A stretch of DNA of 64,000 nucleotides from Blastococcus sp. TF02A-26. GTDB lineage: Bacteria; Actinomycetota; Actinomycetes; Mycobacteriales; Geodermatophilaceae. Both the position numbers and the translations under genes were made by a program. Where the stretch lies: positions 186,001 through 250,000 of the forward strand of contig NZ_QOHG01000002.1 of the NCBI RefSeq assembly GCF_003319125.1. Direction: 5' to 3'. Below the pieces are notes generated by a model, which was not told the origin of the DNA, did not search any database, and saw nothing but the letters and a program-made list of their open reading frames with translations. Shown here piece by piece: positions 55,098 through 63,111 of the stretch; position 1 is the stretch's first letter, and each line of letters starts with the position of its first letter.

Positions 55098-56195
55098 TCA
55101 GCCGGGGGGCACCGGCCGCCGGCGCACCCGCCAGACCAGCAGGGTCAGTCCGGCGTAGGCCACCCCCGTGACGAGCAGGCCGGCACCGGGCAGGGACCAC
55201 TCGAGCTCGGGCGTGCCGGCCGCCCGGACCCCGGTCAGCGCGGCCGACAGGACGACGGCGGTGATGGCCAGCAGCCCGCCGACGGCGGCCAGCCTCGGGC
55301 GCAGCGAGGGCGCCAGGACCGAGCACAGCAGCAGCGCCCCGGCGAGGAGCAGACCGCCGAGCAGCGCCCAGCCGGGCCGCTCGTACAGCGCCTGCGGCCC
55401 CTGCTGCTCGACGACGATCTGCTCCAGCGTGCGGGGGTTGGTGACCAGCAGCTCCGGCAGGTCGGCCGCGGGCTGCGCCAGGCACAGCACGGTGCCCGCG
55501 CCGAGCAGCACCGCCAGGCCGGCGAGGCCCGGGCGCGCCGGGTCGAGGGCGCCGTCGTCCTCCATGACCGTGCGGCCCCACGCGGCGACCGCGCAGACCG
55601 CCGCGAGCACGAGACAACCGAGGGACGCGACGTTCAGCCACCACCCCGCGCCCCGGTCCACCGACGTGGTGAGCAGCCACTGACCGCCCAGCACCTCGCG
55701 GCCGGCGCGCTGCACGGACTGGCTGCCGTTGTGCAGCTCGATGAGCAACGAGCCCAGCGCCAGGGCGCCGGCCACGCCCGCGTGGGCGAGGCCGAACTTC
55801 GGAAGCCGCCCGGCCACCAGGGACGCGCCGACGGCGAGCGAGGTCAGCGGCACCAGCAGCGCGGCCAGCACACCGACCGGGCCGTCGGCCAGGCCGACCG
55901 GCCGCCCGGTCAGGACGAGGTAGGTGGGTACCAGCGCCGCGACGCCCAGCAGCCCGGCCAGCACGAGCAGCCCGCCGGTGATCCGTGCGGCGAGCGGCGT
56001 CGTCCCGACGACGACGGAGTACCCGACCGTCGGCTCCGGAGCGCGGCGTCCACTCCCGGGTCGGGACGTCCGCGACGTCGCCGCCGTCCGGCCCCGGACC
56101 GGGGGCTCACCCCTCCGGCCGGCGGCCGGACGGGCACCCGACCGGCGGGCAGCGGCGGTCCCGGTCTCGCGGGCCGGGCGTTGGCGGGCGGACAC
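55098..56195 (-). CDS. Uncharacterised polytopic membrane protein
   Basis: A 365-residue protein of unknown function. The first 60 residues are Arg/Gly/Pro-rich and presumably cytoplasmic; then seven to eight membrane helices, among them ITGGLLVLAGLLGVAALVPTY, VLAALLVPLTSLAVGASLVAG and LLITAVVL-like LLAITAVVLSAALTG. External segments between helices include IELHNGSQSVQRAGREV and LVTNPRTLEQIVVEQQGPQ (core NPRTLEQIVVEQQ). GTG 56195 has AAGGGGGAA upstream. It is followed by the B12-like gene after 23 bases and may be co-transcribed with it. Confidence 0.72.
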   Translation of the reverse strand: MSARQRPARETGTAAARRSGARPAAGRRGEPPVRGRTAATSRTSRPGSGRRAPEPTVGYSVVVGTTPLAARITGGLLVLAGLLGVAALVPTYLVLTGRPVGLADGPVGVLAALLVPLTSLAVGASLVAGRLPKFGLAHAGVAGALALGSLLIELHNGSQSVQRAGREVLGGQWLLTTSVDRGAGWWLNVASLGCLVLAAVCAVAAWGRTVMEDDGALDPARPGLAGLAVLLGAGTVLCLAQPAADLPELLVTNPRTLEQIVVEQQGPQALYERPGWALLGGLLLAGALLLCSVLAPSLRPRLAAVGGLLAITAVVLSAALTGVRAAGTPELEWSLPGAGLLVTGVAYAGLTLLVWRVRRRPVPPG

Positions 56196-56371
56196 GGTTC
56201 CCCCTTCGTCCGGATGTCACGAACCGGTGTCGATCGCGGCCGGCCCGGCGTCCGATGTGTGACGTGCAACACGCGGCGGTATTACCGTCGGGTGAACGGA
56301 GCACATGAGGTGCTCGGTCCGCACACGAGCAGGTAGCCGGTCCCGCGGGACCCACGGGGGAGGGAGTGCCG

Positions 56372-57262
56372 ATGCGGCCGTCCACCGACCCGGGGTCGGA
56401 CCCAGCGTCGCACACGGCGGCCGCCGCGGCGGGAGCGCCACGGGGTGTCCTGCGCGCCTTGGCCCGCCCCGCCACGCTGACCGGCGGCATCACCGAGCTC
56501 GCTCTCGTCGGCGCCCACGTCCTCATGTACCCGCTGGGCGCCCGCACGGAGATCCTGCGCCCGGACGCCAGCCGCCGCCCGGCGCCCGCCCCGCCCAGCG
56601 CGCGGGCCCTCTTCGCCGCCGATCCGCTCGCCGCGCGCGTCCCGGTACTGCTCGTGCACGGCCTGGTGGACAACCGGTCGATCTTCACGGCGATGCGTCG
56701 CGGGCTCCGCCGGCGGGGCTTCGCCTCGGTCTGCACCTGGAACTACAGCCCCATGCTGGGCGACGCGGCCCGCGGCGCGGCCGAGCTGGGGCAGGAGATC
56801 GACCGGATCTGCGCGCAGACCGGGCACGACCGGATCCACGTCGTCGGGCACAGCCTGGGCGGCCTCATCGCCCGGTACCACCTGCAGCGGCAGGACGGCG
56901 CCCGCCGCATCCAGAGCCTCGTCACCCTCGGCACCCCGCACCAGGGGTCGGTGCTGGCCCACCTGCTGCCGACGCCGCTGGTCAAGCAGCTGCGTCCCGG
57001 TTCCCCGCTGCTGCAGGAGCTCGACGAGCCCGCGCCGGGCTTCGACACCCCGGTCACCGCGGTGTACAGCGACCTCGACCAGCTGGTGCTGCCCACCAAC
57101 GCGGCACGGTGCGAGCACCCCGACATCAACGCCCGCAACGTCCTCGTCCGGGGCGTGGGCCACATGTCGCTGCCCTTCTCGCGGTCGGTGGTCGACGAGG
57201 TCGCCGCCACCCTGGCGGGCCTGCGCGGCGCGCCCGCGGCTCCTGCCGCCGCCGTCGCCTGA
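56372..57262 (+). CDS. Lipase/esterase (alpha/beta hydrolase, EstA-like)
   Basis: A 296-residue alpha/beta hydrolase. VPVLLVHGLVDNRSIF is the oxyanion-loop region; the nucleophile elbow is GHSLGG near residues 163-168; the acid is probably Asp in VYSDLDQLVLP and the base His in GVGHMSLPFS. The sequence TLGTPHQGS after the elbow is typical of PGAP1-like and class 2 lipases. A helix near residues 35-55 (GGITELALVGAHVLMYPLG) could be a membrane anchor. ATG 56372 is preferred over GTG 56366 because GGGGGAGGGA at 56355-56364 is then properly spaced. Substrate unknown. Confidence 0.83.
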   Translation: MRPSTDPGSDPASHTAAAAAGAPRGVLRALARPATLTGGITELALVGAHVLMYPLGARTEILRPDASRRPAPAPPSARALFAADPLAARVPVLLVHGLVDNRSIFTAMRRGLRRRGFASVCTWNYSPMLGDAARGAAELGQEIDRICAQTGHDRIHVVGHSLGGLIARYHLQRQDGARRIQSLVTLGTPHQGSVLAHLLPTPLVKQLRPGSPLLQELDEPAPGFDTPVTAVYSDLDQLVLPTNAARCEHPDINARNVLVRGVGHMSLPFSRSVVDEVAATLAGLRGAPAAPAAAVA

Positions 57263-57346
57263 CGCAGCCTCCGACGGGCCCGCACGTCGTCGCGTCTCGA
57301 CATGGCGACACGCAGGGTCGCCTCCGTGGTCGCGGCCTGACTGAGG

Positions 57347-57362
57347 GTTACGGTCCGATCAC
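57347..57362 (+). promoter_or_regulatory. GTTAC-N6-ATCAC box upstream of the M23 peptidase gene (weak MtrA-like)
   Basis: One half matches GTNAC exactly and the other has A in place of G. It lies 114 bases before the gene, comparable to the exact box before the CAP-domain gene. MtrA control is an inference from these two sites. Confidence 0.3.
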
Positions 57363-57476
57363 GGCACCGGGACCTTCCCCGGGCGGGCGTCGCAACCGGA
57401 TGCCTCCGCCGTCGTCGCTCCCCCGACGGGTGTCCTCCGGGCGCTCCGCCGGAGGTGCCCTCCGGGAAGGTGCCAC

Positions 57477-58406
57477 GTGTCTCGCTCAGCCGGTCCCGAG
57501 CTCCTGGAGCGTTCGGAGACCCCGCGCGAGCTTGCCGAGCCCGCCCAGGTGCCCGGACGCTTCGCCCGCCGCTCCGGCGCCGCGCGCCGCACCGCCGCCG
57601 GCGACGCCACGACGAGCACCGAGCTCCCCGGAGCCGCCGCCGCGGACGGCGACCCCGACGCCACGACGGACGCGCCGCAGACCTCCGCCCCCACGGACCC
57701 GCAGACCGACGCCGCCCCCGCGGCGGGTCGCGCCGCCGGCCTGCGCCGTCGCCTCCGCCGTCCTCCCGGCCGTCGCGCGCCGCTGTGGCTGGCCGCCCTC
57801 GTCGTCGGCGCCCTGGCCGCGGGCACCCCCGGGCTGCTCGGCGGGGAGACCGCCGCGCCGCAGGCCGTCAGCGCCGCCGACTACGGCCTCGGCGACGCCG
57901 AGACGAACTACACCGGGGACCTGGAGGACGCCGGCGTCCGTCAGGGCATCAGCGCCGCGGAGGCCGAGGCCCGCCTCACCGAGCTCGCCGCCTCCCGGGC
58001 GGCGCGGACGCCGACCACGGCCAACCCCGTCCCCGGCGCCCGCATGACCACCTGCTTCTGCATGCGCTGGGGCTCCATGCACTGGGGCGTCGACCTCGCC
58101 GCCCCGCTCGGCACCCCGATCTACGCCACCACCGACGGGGTCGTGCTCCGCGCCGGCCGCGCCTCCGGCTACGGCAACGCGATCTACATCCAGGACGCCG
58201 ACGGCGACGTGCACGTCTACGGCCACATGCGCTACTACGACGTCGACGAGGGCCAGATCGTGCACGCCGGCGACGAGATCGCCCAGGTCGGCAGCGAGGG
58301 CCAGTCCACCGGTCCGCACCTGCACTACGAGGTGCACCGCGGCGGCGAGGACGGCCGGCGGATCGACCCCGAGGACTACCTCGCCGAGCGCGGCGTCGAG
58401 ATCTAG
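57477..58406 (+). CDS. M23 family peptidoglycan endopeptidase
   Basis: A 309-residue membrane-anchored LytM-type metallopeptidase. Residues 1-100 are disordered (Ala/Thr/Pro-rich) and followed by one membrane helix near 102-122 (LWLAALVVGALAAGTPGLLG). The catalytic domain from about 190 shows zinc ligands in HWGVDLAAP (HxxxD) and PHLHYEVH (HxH). CFCMRWGSMHWG is a variant of the usual GFGxR-G-HxGxD run, with two cysteines. Rv0950c, the equivalent, is also next to uvrD1 and sucC in M. tuberculosis. GTG 57477 follows GGGAAGG; a CCTCCGG/CCGGAGG stem lies in the leader at 57434-57455. Confidence 0.87.
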   Translation: MSRSAGPELLERSETPRELAEPAQVPGRFARRSGAARRTAAGDATTSTELPGAAAADGDPDATTDAPQTSAPTDPQTDAAPAAGRAAGLRRRLRRPPGRRAPLWLAALVVGALAAGTPGLLGGETAAPQAVSAADYGLGDAETNYTGDLEDAGVRQGISAAEAEARLTELAASRAARTPTTANPVPGARMTTCFCMRWGSMHWGVDLAAPLGTPIYATTDGVVLRAGRASGYGNAIYIQDADGDVHVYGHMRYYDVDEGQIVHAGDEIAQVGSEGQSTGPHLHYEVHRGGEDGRRIDPEDYLAERGVEI

Positions 58407-58514
58407 GAGCGGCGAGCCGCCCTGCGAGGGTCGTGCCCGAGTGGGGCCCGGAGGGCTCCGCGATGGGTGCGACGGACCGGCTCATCGAGAGCCGGGACGG
58501 CACGTGGTCGAGGT

Positions 58515-58532
58515 GTCGTCCGGTAGGACGAC
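58515..58532. terminator. Stem-loop between the M23 gene and pcrA
   Basis: GTCGTCC and GGACGAC flank a GGTA loop, 4 bases before the pcrA stop on the convergent strand. A second stem, CCGGCTC/GAGCCGG, lies at 58477-58495. Together they may end both transcripts. Confidence 0.5.
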
Positions 58533-58536
58533 GGTG

Positions 58537-60846
58537 TCACAGCTTGACGAGCGGCGCGTAGCGCAGGACGAGGCGCTTGGTCCCGCCGCTGCCGAAGTCG
58601 ACCGTCGCCTGGGCCTTGTCGCCCACGCCGTTGACCTCGACGACGGTCCCCATGCCGAACGCGTCGTGGCTGACCCGGTCCCCCACCTCCACGGAGATGA
58701 CCGCCCGGTTGCCCGCGCCGCCGCGCAGCCCGCCGGTCGCGAGCCCGGTGGCCGCCACGCGCGTCTGCGCCGACGAGTAGCCCCTGCTGTAGCCGGTGCT
58801 CGGCGCGGGCGTCGGGGTGAGGTTCGCCCAGTGCACGGTGTCGGCGGGCAGCTCGTCGAGGAACCGCGACGGCGGGTTGTACGCCGGCTGCCCCCAGCTG
58901 GTGCGCACCGTGGCCCGCGACAGGAACAGCCGCTGCTGCGCCCGCGTGATGCCGACGTAGGCCAGCCGCCGCTCCTCCTCCAGCTCCTTGGGGTCACCCA
59001 GCGCGCGCAGGTGCGGGAAGACGCCGTCCTCCAGCGCGGTGAGGAACACGACCGGGAACTCCAGGCCCTTGGCCGTGTGCAGGGTCATCAGCGTGACGAC
59101 GCCGGCCTCGTCACCGGCCACCGGGATCTGGTCGGCGTCGGCGACCAGCGACACCTGCTCGAGGAAGTCGGTGACCGTGCCCTCGGGGTGGGCGGCCTCG
59201 AACTCCGCCGCGACCGAGATGAGCTCGTTGAGGTTGTCGACCCGCCCCTCGTCCTGCGGGTCGGTGCTGGCCGACAGCTCGGTCAGGTAGCCGGTCCGGT
59301 CGAGGATGCTCTCCAGCAGCGCCGCCGGCCCGGAGCCGGTCTCCACCAGCTGCTCGAACTCCTCCAGCAGCGCCACGAACTCCTGGATCGCCTTGAGCGA
59401 CCGGGGCGCCAGCGTGGTGACCTCCGAGCACAGCCGCAGCGCCGAGGCGAACGGGATCCGCTCACGGTCGGCGTACTGCTCGATGCAGGCCTCGGCGCGC
59501 TCGCCGATGCCGCGCTTGGGGGTGTTGAGGACCCGCCGCAGGCTCACCACGTCGGCCGGGTTGGCGACCACCTTGAGGTAGGCCAGCGCGTCCCGGACCT
59601 CCTTGCGCTCGTAGAAGCGCACCCCGCCGACGACCTTGTAGGGCATGCCGACGCGGATGAACACCTCCTCGAACACACGGGAGGCGTTGTTGGTCCGGTA
59701 GAAGACCGCGATCTCCTTGGGCTGCGCCGCGCCCTCGTCGACGAGCGCATCGATCTGCTCGGCCACCCAGGCGGCCTCGTCGTGCTCGTTCTCCGCGACG
59801 TAGCCCTGGATCAGCTCGCCGTCGCCGGCGTCGGTCCACAGGTTCTTCGGCCGGCGGGAGGTGTTCTTGGCGATCACCGTGTTGGCCGCCCGCAGGATGC
59901 GCTGCGTCGAGCGGTAGTTCTGCTCGAGCAGGATCGTCGTCGCCTGCGGGTAGTCCCGCTCAAACTCGTCGATGTTGCGGATGGTGGCGCCGCGGAACGC
60001 GTAGATCGACTGGTCCGCGTCGCCGACGACGCACAGCTCGGCCGGCGGGACCGGGCCACCCTCGGTGCCCACCAGCTCCCGGACCAGCACGTACTGGGCG
60101 TGGTTGGTGTCCTGGTACTCGTCGACCAGCACGTGCCGGAAGCGCCGGCGGTAGTGCTCGGCGACGTCCGGGAACGCCTGCAGCAGGTGCACCGTGGTCA
60201 TGATCAGGTCGTCGAAGTCCAGCGCGTGCGCCTGGCGCAGCCGCTGCTGGTAGAGCGTGTAGGCGTCGGCGAGGACCTTCTCCGGCGCCGTCTGCGGGGT
60301 GAAGCTCTCCTCGTCGACCAGCTCGTTCTTCAGGTTCGACACCTGGTTCGCGAGACTGCGACCGGGATAGCGCTTGGCGTCGAGGTCCAGGTCGCGGGCC
60401 ACCATCGACATCAGGCGCACCGAGTCGCCCTGGTCGTAGATCGTGAACGACGACTTCAGGCCGAGCTTCGCCGCCTCCGCGCGCAGGATGCGCACGCACA
60501 TGGAGTGGAAGGTCGACACCCACATGGCCCGGGCGCGCGGGCCGACGAGGGCGGCGACGCGCTCCTTCATCTCGCCCGCGGCCTTGTTGGTGAACGTGAT
60601 CGCGAGGATCTCGCCGGGCTGCACGTCCCGGGCGCCCAGCAGGTAGGCGATGCGGTGGGTGAGCACGCGGGTCTTGCCCGACCCGGCACCGGCGACGATG
60701 AGCAGCGGACCGCCCTCGTGGACCGTCGCGTCGCGCTGCGGGCCGTTCAGCCCGGCGAGCATGCGGTCGAGCTCCCGACCCGTCTGACCGCGGGCGTGCC
60801 GCTGGAGGGTGGCCGTACCGGGGAGGGCCTGCTGGACGCTGCTCAT
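58537..60846 (-). CDS. pcrA: ATP-dependent DNA helicase PcrA/UvrD1
   Basis: A 769-residue superfamily 1A 3'-5' helicase for DNA repair. LLAGLNGPQRDAT is the Q-motif; AGAGSGKT is Walker A; TFHSMCVRILR is motif Ia/Ib; VDEYQDTN is Walker B; GDADQSIYAFRGA is motif III; LEQNYRS is motif IV; VTLMTLHTAKGLEFPVVFL and YVGITRAQ are motifs V and VI. The last 50 residues form the Tudor-like RNA polymerase- or Ku-interacting domain (VGDRVSHDAFGMGTVV). ATG 60846 is the first Met of the conserved region. Divergent from the leader peptide and chorismate mutase gene. Confidence 0.94.
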   Translation of the reverse strand: MSSVQQALPGTATLQRHARGQTGRELDRMLAGLNGPQRDATVHEGGPLLIVAGAGSGKTRVLTHRIAYLLGARDVQPGEILAITFTNKAAGEMKERVAALVGPRARAMWVSTFHSMCVRILRAEAAKLGLKSSFTIYDQGDSVRLMSMVARDLDLDAKRYPGRSLANQVSNLKNELVDEESFTPQTAPEKVLADAYTLYQQRLRQAHALDFDDLIMTTVHLLQAFPDVAEHYRRRFRHVLVDEYQDTNHAQYVLVRELVGTEGGPVPPAELCVVGDADQSIYAFRGATIRNIDEFERDYPQATTILLEQNYRSTQRILRAANTVIAKNTSRRPKNLWTDAGDGELIQGYVAENEHDEAAWVAEQIDALVDEGAAQPKEIAVFYRTNNASRVFEEVFIRVGMPYKVVGGVRFYERKEVRDALAYLKVVANPADVVSLRRVLNTPKRGIGERAEACIEQYADRERIPFASALRLCSEVTTLAPRSLKAIQEFVALLEEFEQLVETGSGPAALLESILDRTGYLTELSASTDPQDEGRVDNLNELISVAAEFEAAHPEGTVTDFLEQVSLVADADQIPVAGDEAGVVTLMTLHTAKGLEFPVVFLTALEDGVFPHLRALGDPKELEEERRLAYVGITRAQQRLFLSRATVRTSWGQPAYNPPSRFLDELPADTVHWANLTPTPAPSTGYSRGYSSAQTRVAATGLATGGLRGGAGNRAVISVEVGDRVSHDAFGMGTVVEVNGVGDKAQATVDFGSGGTKRLVLRYAPLVKL

Positions 60847-60915
60847 AGCCACACCACTGTAGTTCGGACGGGTGACACTCCCGCCGCCGTCGGCACCTGT
60901 GGCAGACTCCTCCCC

Positions 60916-60978
60916 GTGCTCGCCACGGTCGGCTTTTACTACGGCCACCGGGATCCGGTGTCCGTCACCGCTGGCTGA
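60916..60978 (+). CDS. Putative leader peptide with Phe-Tyr-Tyr for chorismate mutase attenuation
   Basis: A 20-residue reading frame, VLATVGFYYGHRDPVSVTAG, with three consecutive aromatic codons (TTT TAC TAC at 60934-60942). GTG is 7 bases after a CAGACT -10-like box (60903-60908) and lacks a ribosome site, so it may be read as a leaderless message. The stop is followed at 17 bases by a terminator stem. The downstream gene makes prephenate, the precursor of exactly Phe and Tyr, so attenuation by charged tRNA supply is the natural reading. Not shown experimentally here. Confidence 0.6.
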   Translation: MLATVGFYYGHRDPVSVTAG

Positions 60979-61023
60979 GCAACCGCCGCAACAGACGCCC
61001 CGGGCCCGAGGAGCCCGGGGCGT
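60946..61023 (+). promoter_or_regulatory. Attenuator: alternative stems and intrinsic terminator before chorismate mutase
   Basis: Stem 1:2 is CACCGG (60946-60951) with CCGGTG (60955-60960), just after the FYY codons. The terminator is ACGCCCCGGGC (60995-61005) with GCCCGGGGCGT (61013-61023), followed by TTCTCGTT. A weaker antiterminator, GGTGTC (60957-60962) with GACGCC (60994-60999, one wobble), excludes both. A ribosome stalled on FYY would block stem 1:2 and favour it. Confidence 0.6.
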
Positions 61024-61074
61024 TTCTCGTTCCCGGGGTCCGACGGCCGAGAGCCCGACCCGCAGGAGGACCCG

Positions 61075-61350
61075 ATGAGCACCACCGCCGCCACCACCGC
61101 CGACGCCGACGTCGACCGCATCGGCGAGCTGCGCCAGGAGATCGATGCCTGCGACGCGCAGATCATCGAGCTGGTGCAGCGCCGCCTCGCCGTCTCGCAC
61201 GAGATCGGCGCCCTGCGGGCCGCCTCCGGCGGCACCCGGCTCTCCCTCTCCCGGGAGTCGCAGGTCCTGACCCGCTTCCGCTCCGCCCTGGGGGACGACG
61301 GCGCGACGCTGGCGCTCATGCTGCTCCGGCAGGGCCGCGGCCGCCTCTGA
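61075..61350 (+). CDS. Chorismate mutase (AroQ class)
   Basis: A 91-residue all-helical chorismate mutase, which turns chorismate into prephenate for Phe and Tyr synthesis. IGELRQEIDACDAQIIELVQRR is the first helix with the catalytic Arg and the LRxxIDxxD pattern (core ELRQEIDACDAQ); VSHEIGALRAASG holds the second Arg region; helix three is SRESQVLTRFRSALG. Its short form and place beside the uvrD-type helicase gene match M. tuberculosis Rv0948c, which needs DAHP synthase for full activity. ATG 61075 follows AGGAGGA. A Phe/Tyr leader and attenuator precede it. Confidence 0.9.
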   Translation: MSTTAATTADADVDRIGELRQEIDACDAQIIELVQRRLAVSHEIGALRAASGGTRLSLSRESQVLTRFRSALGDDGATLALMLLRQGRGRL

Positions 61351-61368
61351 GCCTGGGACGGCCGGGGC

Positions 61369-61396
61369 TCAAGAGCCGGCCGGGTGGAGTCGATAC
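61369..61396 (+). promoter_or_regulatory. Sigma28 (FliA/WhiG)-like promoter of the diguanylate cyclase gene
   Basis: TCAA (61369-61372), a 16-base spacer, and GTCGATAC (61389-61396). The consensus for FliA/WhiG sigma factors is TAAA-N16-GCCGATAA. The box ends 7 bases before the GTG at 61404, so the message would also be leaderless. Confidence 0.5.
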
Positions 61397-61403
61397 ACCT
61401 CGT

Positions 61404-62492
61404 GTGTCCGCGTCCCCGCCCGTGCGTGGCACCGCCCTGCTGCGGTGGCTGTGCGGCGGTCCCACCGACCGGCTGCGCTACGCGGACATGGCACGACGCT
61501 TCCGCAGCGCCCCCTGGTTCGGTGCGGCCATCGGCAGCGCCAAGGTCCTGGCGTCCCTCTGGTACGGCCCCGTGCTGCTCGTCATGCTCGCCCTCGCCGT
61601 CGCCACGATGCACGTCGCCGTCCGCCGGCACCCGCGGAGCAGGAACCCCGAGGTGGTCGGCGCGGTCGCGTTCACCGCGCTGCAGGTCAACCTCGCGGTC
61701 TGCGTCGCCCTCACCGGCGGTGCCGGGAGCGTGCTGCTCCCGCTGATGTGCGTGCCGGTCTTCAGCCAGGCCGTGTGCTTCCGCCCGCCCGTCTTCCGCG
61801 CCGGCGTGGTCGGCTCCGCGGTGCTCGCCGCGGGCGCGGTGCTGGCCGGCGAGCTGCTGCCCCCGGTCGACCGCCCGCCGGCGGTCGTCGGGCTGGTCAC
61901 CGTGCTGGCCCTGCTGGGCTGCCTCGGACTGGCCGCCCACTTCCTCGCCGCCGCCGACCTGCACTCCCGCGACGAGGCCGTCGTCGACCCCATGACCGGG
62001 CTGTACAACCGCCTGACGCTCGCCGCGCGCTTCGCCGAGGTGCGCCGCGAGGCCGCGCAGGACGGCGGCACGGTCGCCGTCGTCATGTGCGACGTCGACC
62101 ACTTCAAGCGGGTCAACGACACCCACGGCCACGACCGGGGCGACGAGGTGCTCGTCGAGCTGGCCGTGCGGCTGCGCGCCACGCTGCGCGCGTCCGACCT
62201 CGCCTTCCGGGTGGGCGGCGAGGAGTTCGTGCTGCTCCTCCCCGGCCGGGACGGCGACGAGGCGGTCTCGGTCGCCGAGCGCGTCCGGCGCGTCGTCGCG
62301 GCCTCGCCGGTCGCCGGGCTCCCGCTCACCGTCTCCGCCGGCGTGAGCTGCCGCCCGGCCGACGGGGCGACGCTGCCCGACCTGCTCCGGGAGGCCGACC
62401 GCGCGCTGTACGCCGCCAAGGCCGCCGGGCGGAACCGGGTCCTGGCACATGGCGCCGTCCCGCGCGTCGGTGAGGTCCCCCTCCCCCGCTGA
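61404..62492 (+). CDS. Membrane-bound diguanylate cyclase (GGDEF)
   Basis: A 362-residue protein: about six membrane helices in residues 45-190, then a GGDEF domain that makes cyclic di-GMP. DPMTGLYNRL starts the domain; CDVDHFKRVNDTHGHDRGDEVL has the metal-binding Asp (core DVDHFKRVNDTHGHDRGD); the active site is RVGGEEF, an accepted GGEEF form; and RASD, five residues before it, forms the inhibitory I-site RxxD, so the enzyme is probably active and product-inhibited. ADRALYAAKAAGRNRV closes the domain. GTG 61404 is 7 bases after a sigma28-like -10 box, which suggests expression with motility or development genes. Confidence 0.88.
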   Translation: MSASPPVRGTALLRWLCGGPTDRLRYADMARRFRSAPWFGAAIGSAKVLASLWYGPVLLVMLALAVATMHVAVRRHPRSRNPEVVGAVAFTALQVNLAVCVALTGGAGSVLLPLMCVPVFSQAVCFRPPVFRAGVVGSAVLAAGAVLAGELLPPVDRPPAVVGLVTVLALLGCLGLAAHFLAAADLHSRDEAVVDPMTGLYNRLTLAARFAEVRREAAQDGGTVAVVMCDVDHFKRVNDTHGHDRGDEVLVELAVRLRATLRASDLAFRVGGEEFVLLLPGRDGDEAVSVAERVRRVVAASPVAGLPLTVSAGVSCRPADGATLPDLLREADRALYAAKAAGRNRVLAHGAVPRVGEVPLPR

Positions 62493-62497
62493 GGACG

Positions 62498-62524
62498 TGT
62501 CACGTCCGGCGCCGCCGCACCGTC
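62498..62524 (+). promoter_or_regulatory. ECF41-type promoter upstream of the decarboxylase-sigma factor operon
   Basis: TGTCACG (62498-62504), a 16-base spacer and CGTC (62521-62524). ECF41 sigma factors are described as reading TGTCACA-N16-CGTC promoters before their own partner genes, so this site is probably read by the sigma factor encoded at 63108. Confidence 0.65.
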
Positions 62525-62559
62525 TCCATGGGCACCACCCCACGGAGAGGACGTCCGAC

Positions 62560-63111
62560 ATGGCCCGCATCCCGCTCGACCCGCCGCGCACGATCGTGAA
62601 CCGCGTGGCCCGGTGGTACTCGCGTCGCAGCTACGGCGCCGAGCTCGACCCGGCCGCGGCGATGGGGCACCACCCCGGGATCCTGCTGAGCTCGGCGCTC
62701 CAGGAGGGCGTCCTGGCCCGGTGCCACCGCCTCGACCCGACGCTCGAGGCGCTGGCCGTGATGTCGTCGGCGGTCGCGATCGGCTGCTCCTGGTGCGTGG
62801 ACTTCGGCCACTGGACCAGCACCGAGGAGGGCATCGACCCGGCGAAGCTGCGGGCGGTGCCGCGGTGGCGGGACAGCGACGTCTTCACCGACCTGGAGCG
62901 GCGGGTGCTCGAGTACGCCGAGGCCATGAGCGCCACCCCGCCGGCGGTGACCGACGAGATGGTCGCCGGCCTGCGGCGCGATCTCGACGACGCGGGGCTC
63001 GTGGAGCTCACCATGATGGTCGCCGTGGAGAACTCCCGGTCGCGCTTCAACGCCGCCCTGGGGCTGACCAGCCAGGGCTTCCGCGACCGCTGCGAGGTGC
63101 CGGCGGCATGA
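62560..63111 (+). CDS. Carboxymuconolactone decarboxylase family (AhpD-like) protein
   Basis: A 183-residue protein with the AhpD-like fold. The CxxC redox motif is CSWC at residues 76-79, followed by VDFGH, the typical CxxCxxxH arrangement. The region AVENSRSRFNAALGL near the C-terminus is common in the family. Members are peroxidase helpers or decarboxylases; the redox type is likelier here. ATG 62560 follows GGAGAGG. It is the classic partner of ECF41 sigma factors, whose neighbours are carboxymuconolactone decarboxylases, oxidoreductases or epimerases; its stop overlaps the sigma gene by 4 bases. Confidence 0.88.
   Translation: MARIPLDPPRTIVNRVARWYSRRSYGAELDPAAAMGHHPGILLSSALQEGVLARCHRLDPTLEALAVMSSAVAIGCSWCVDFGHWTSTEEGIDPAKLRAVPRWRDSDVFTDLERRVLEYAEAMSATPPAVTDEMVAGLRRDLDDAGLVELTMMVAVENSRSRFNAALGLTSQGFRDRCEVPAA

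Noticed and set aside
57263-57476. Possible cyclic di-AMP (ydaO) riboswitch before the M23 peptidase gene
   Set aside because: Such switches often precede actinobacterial wall hydrolase genes, but the expected conserved loops could not be found; only a small stem and a weak GTNAC box are visible.
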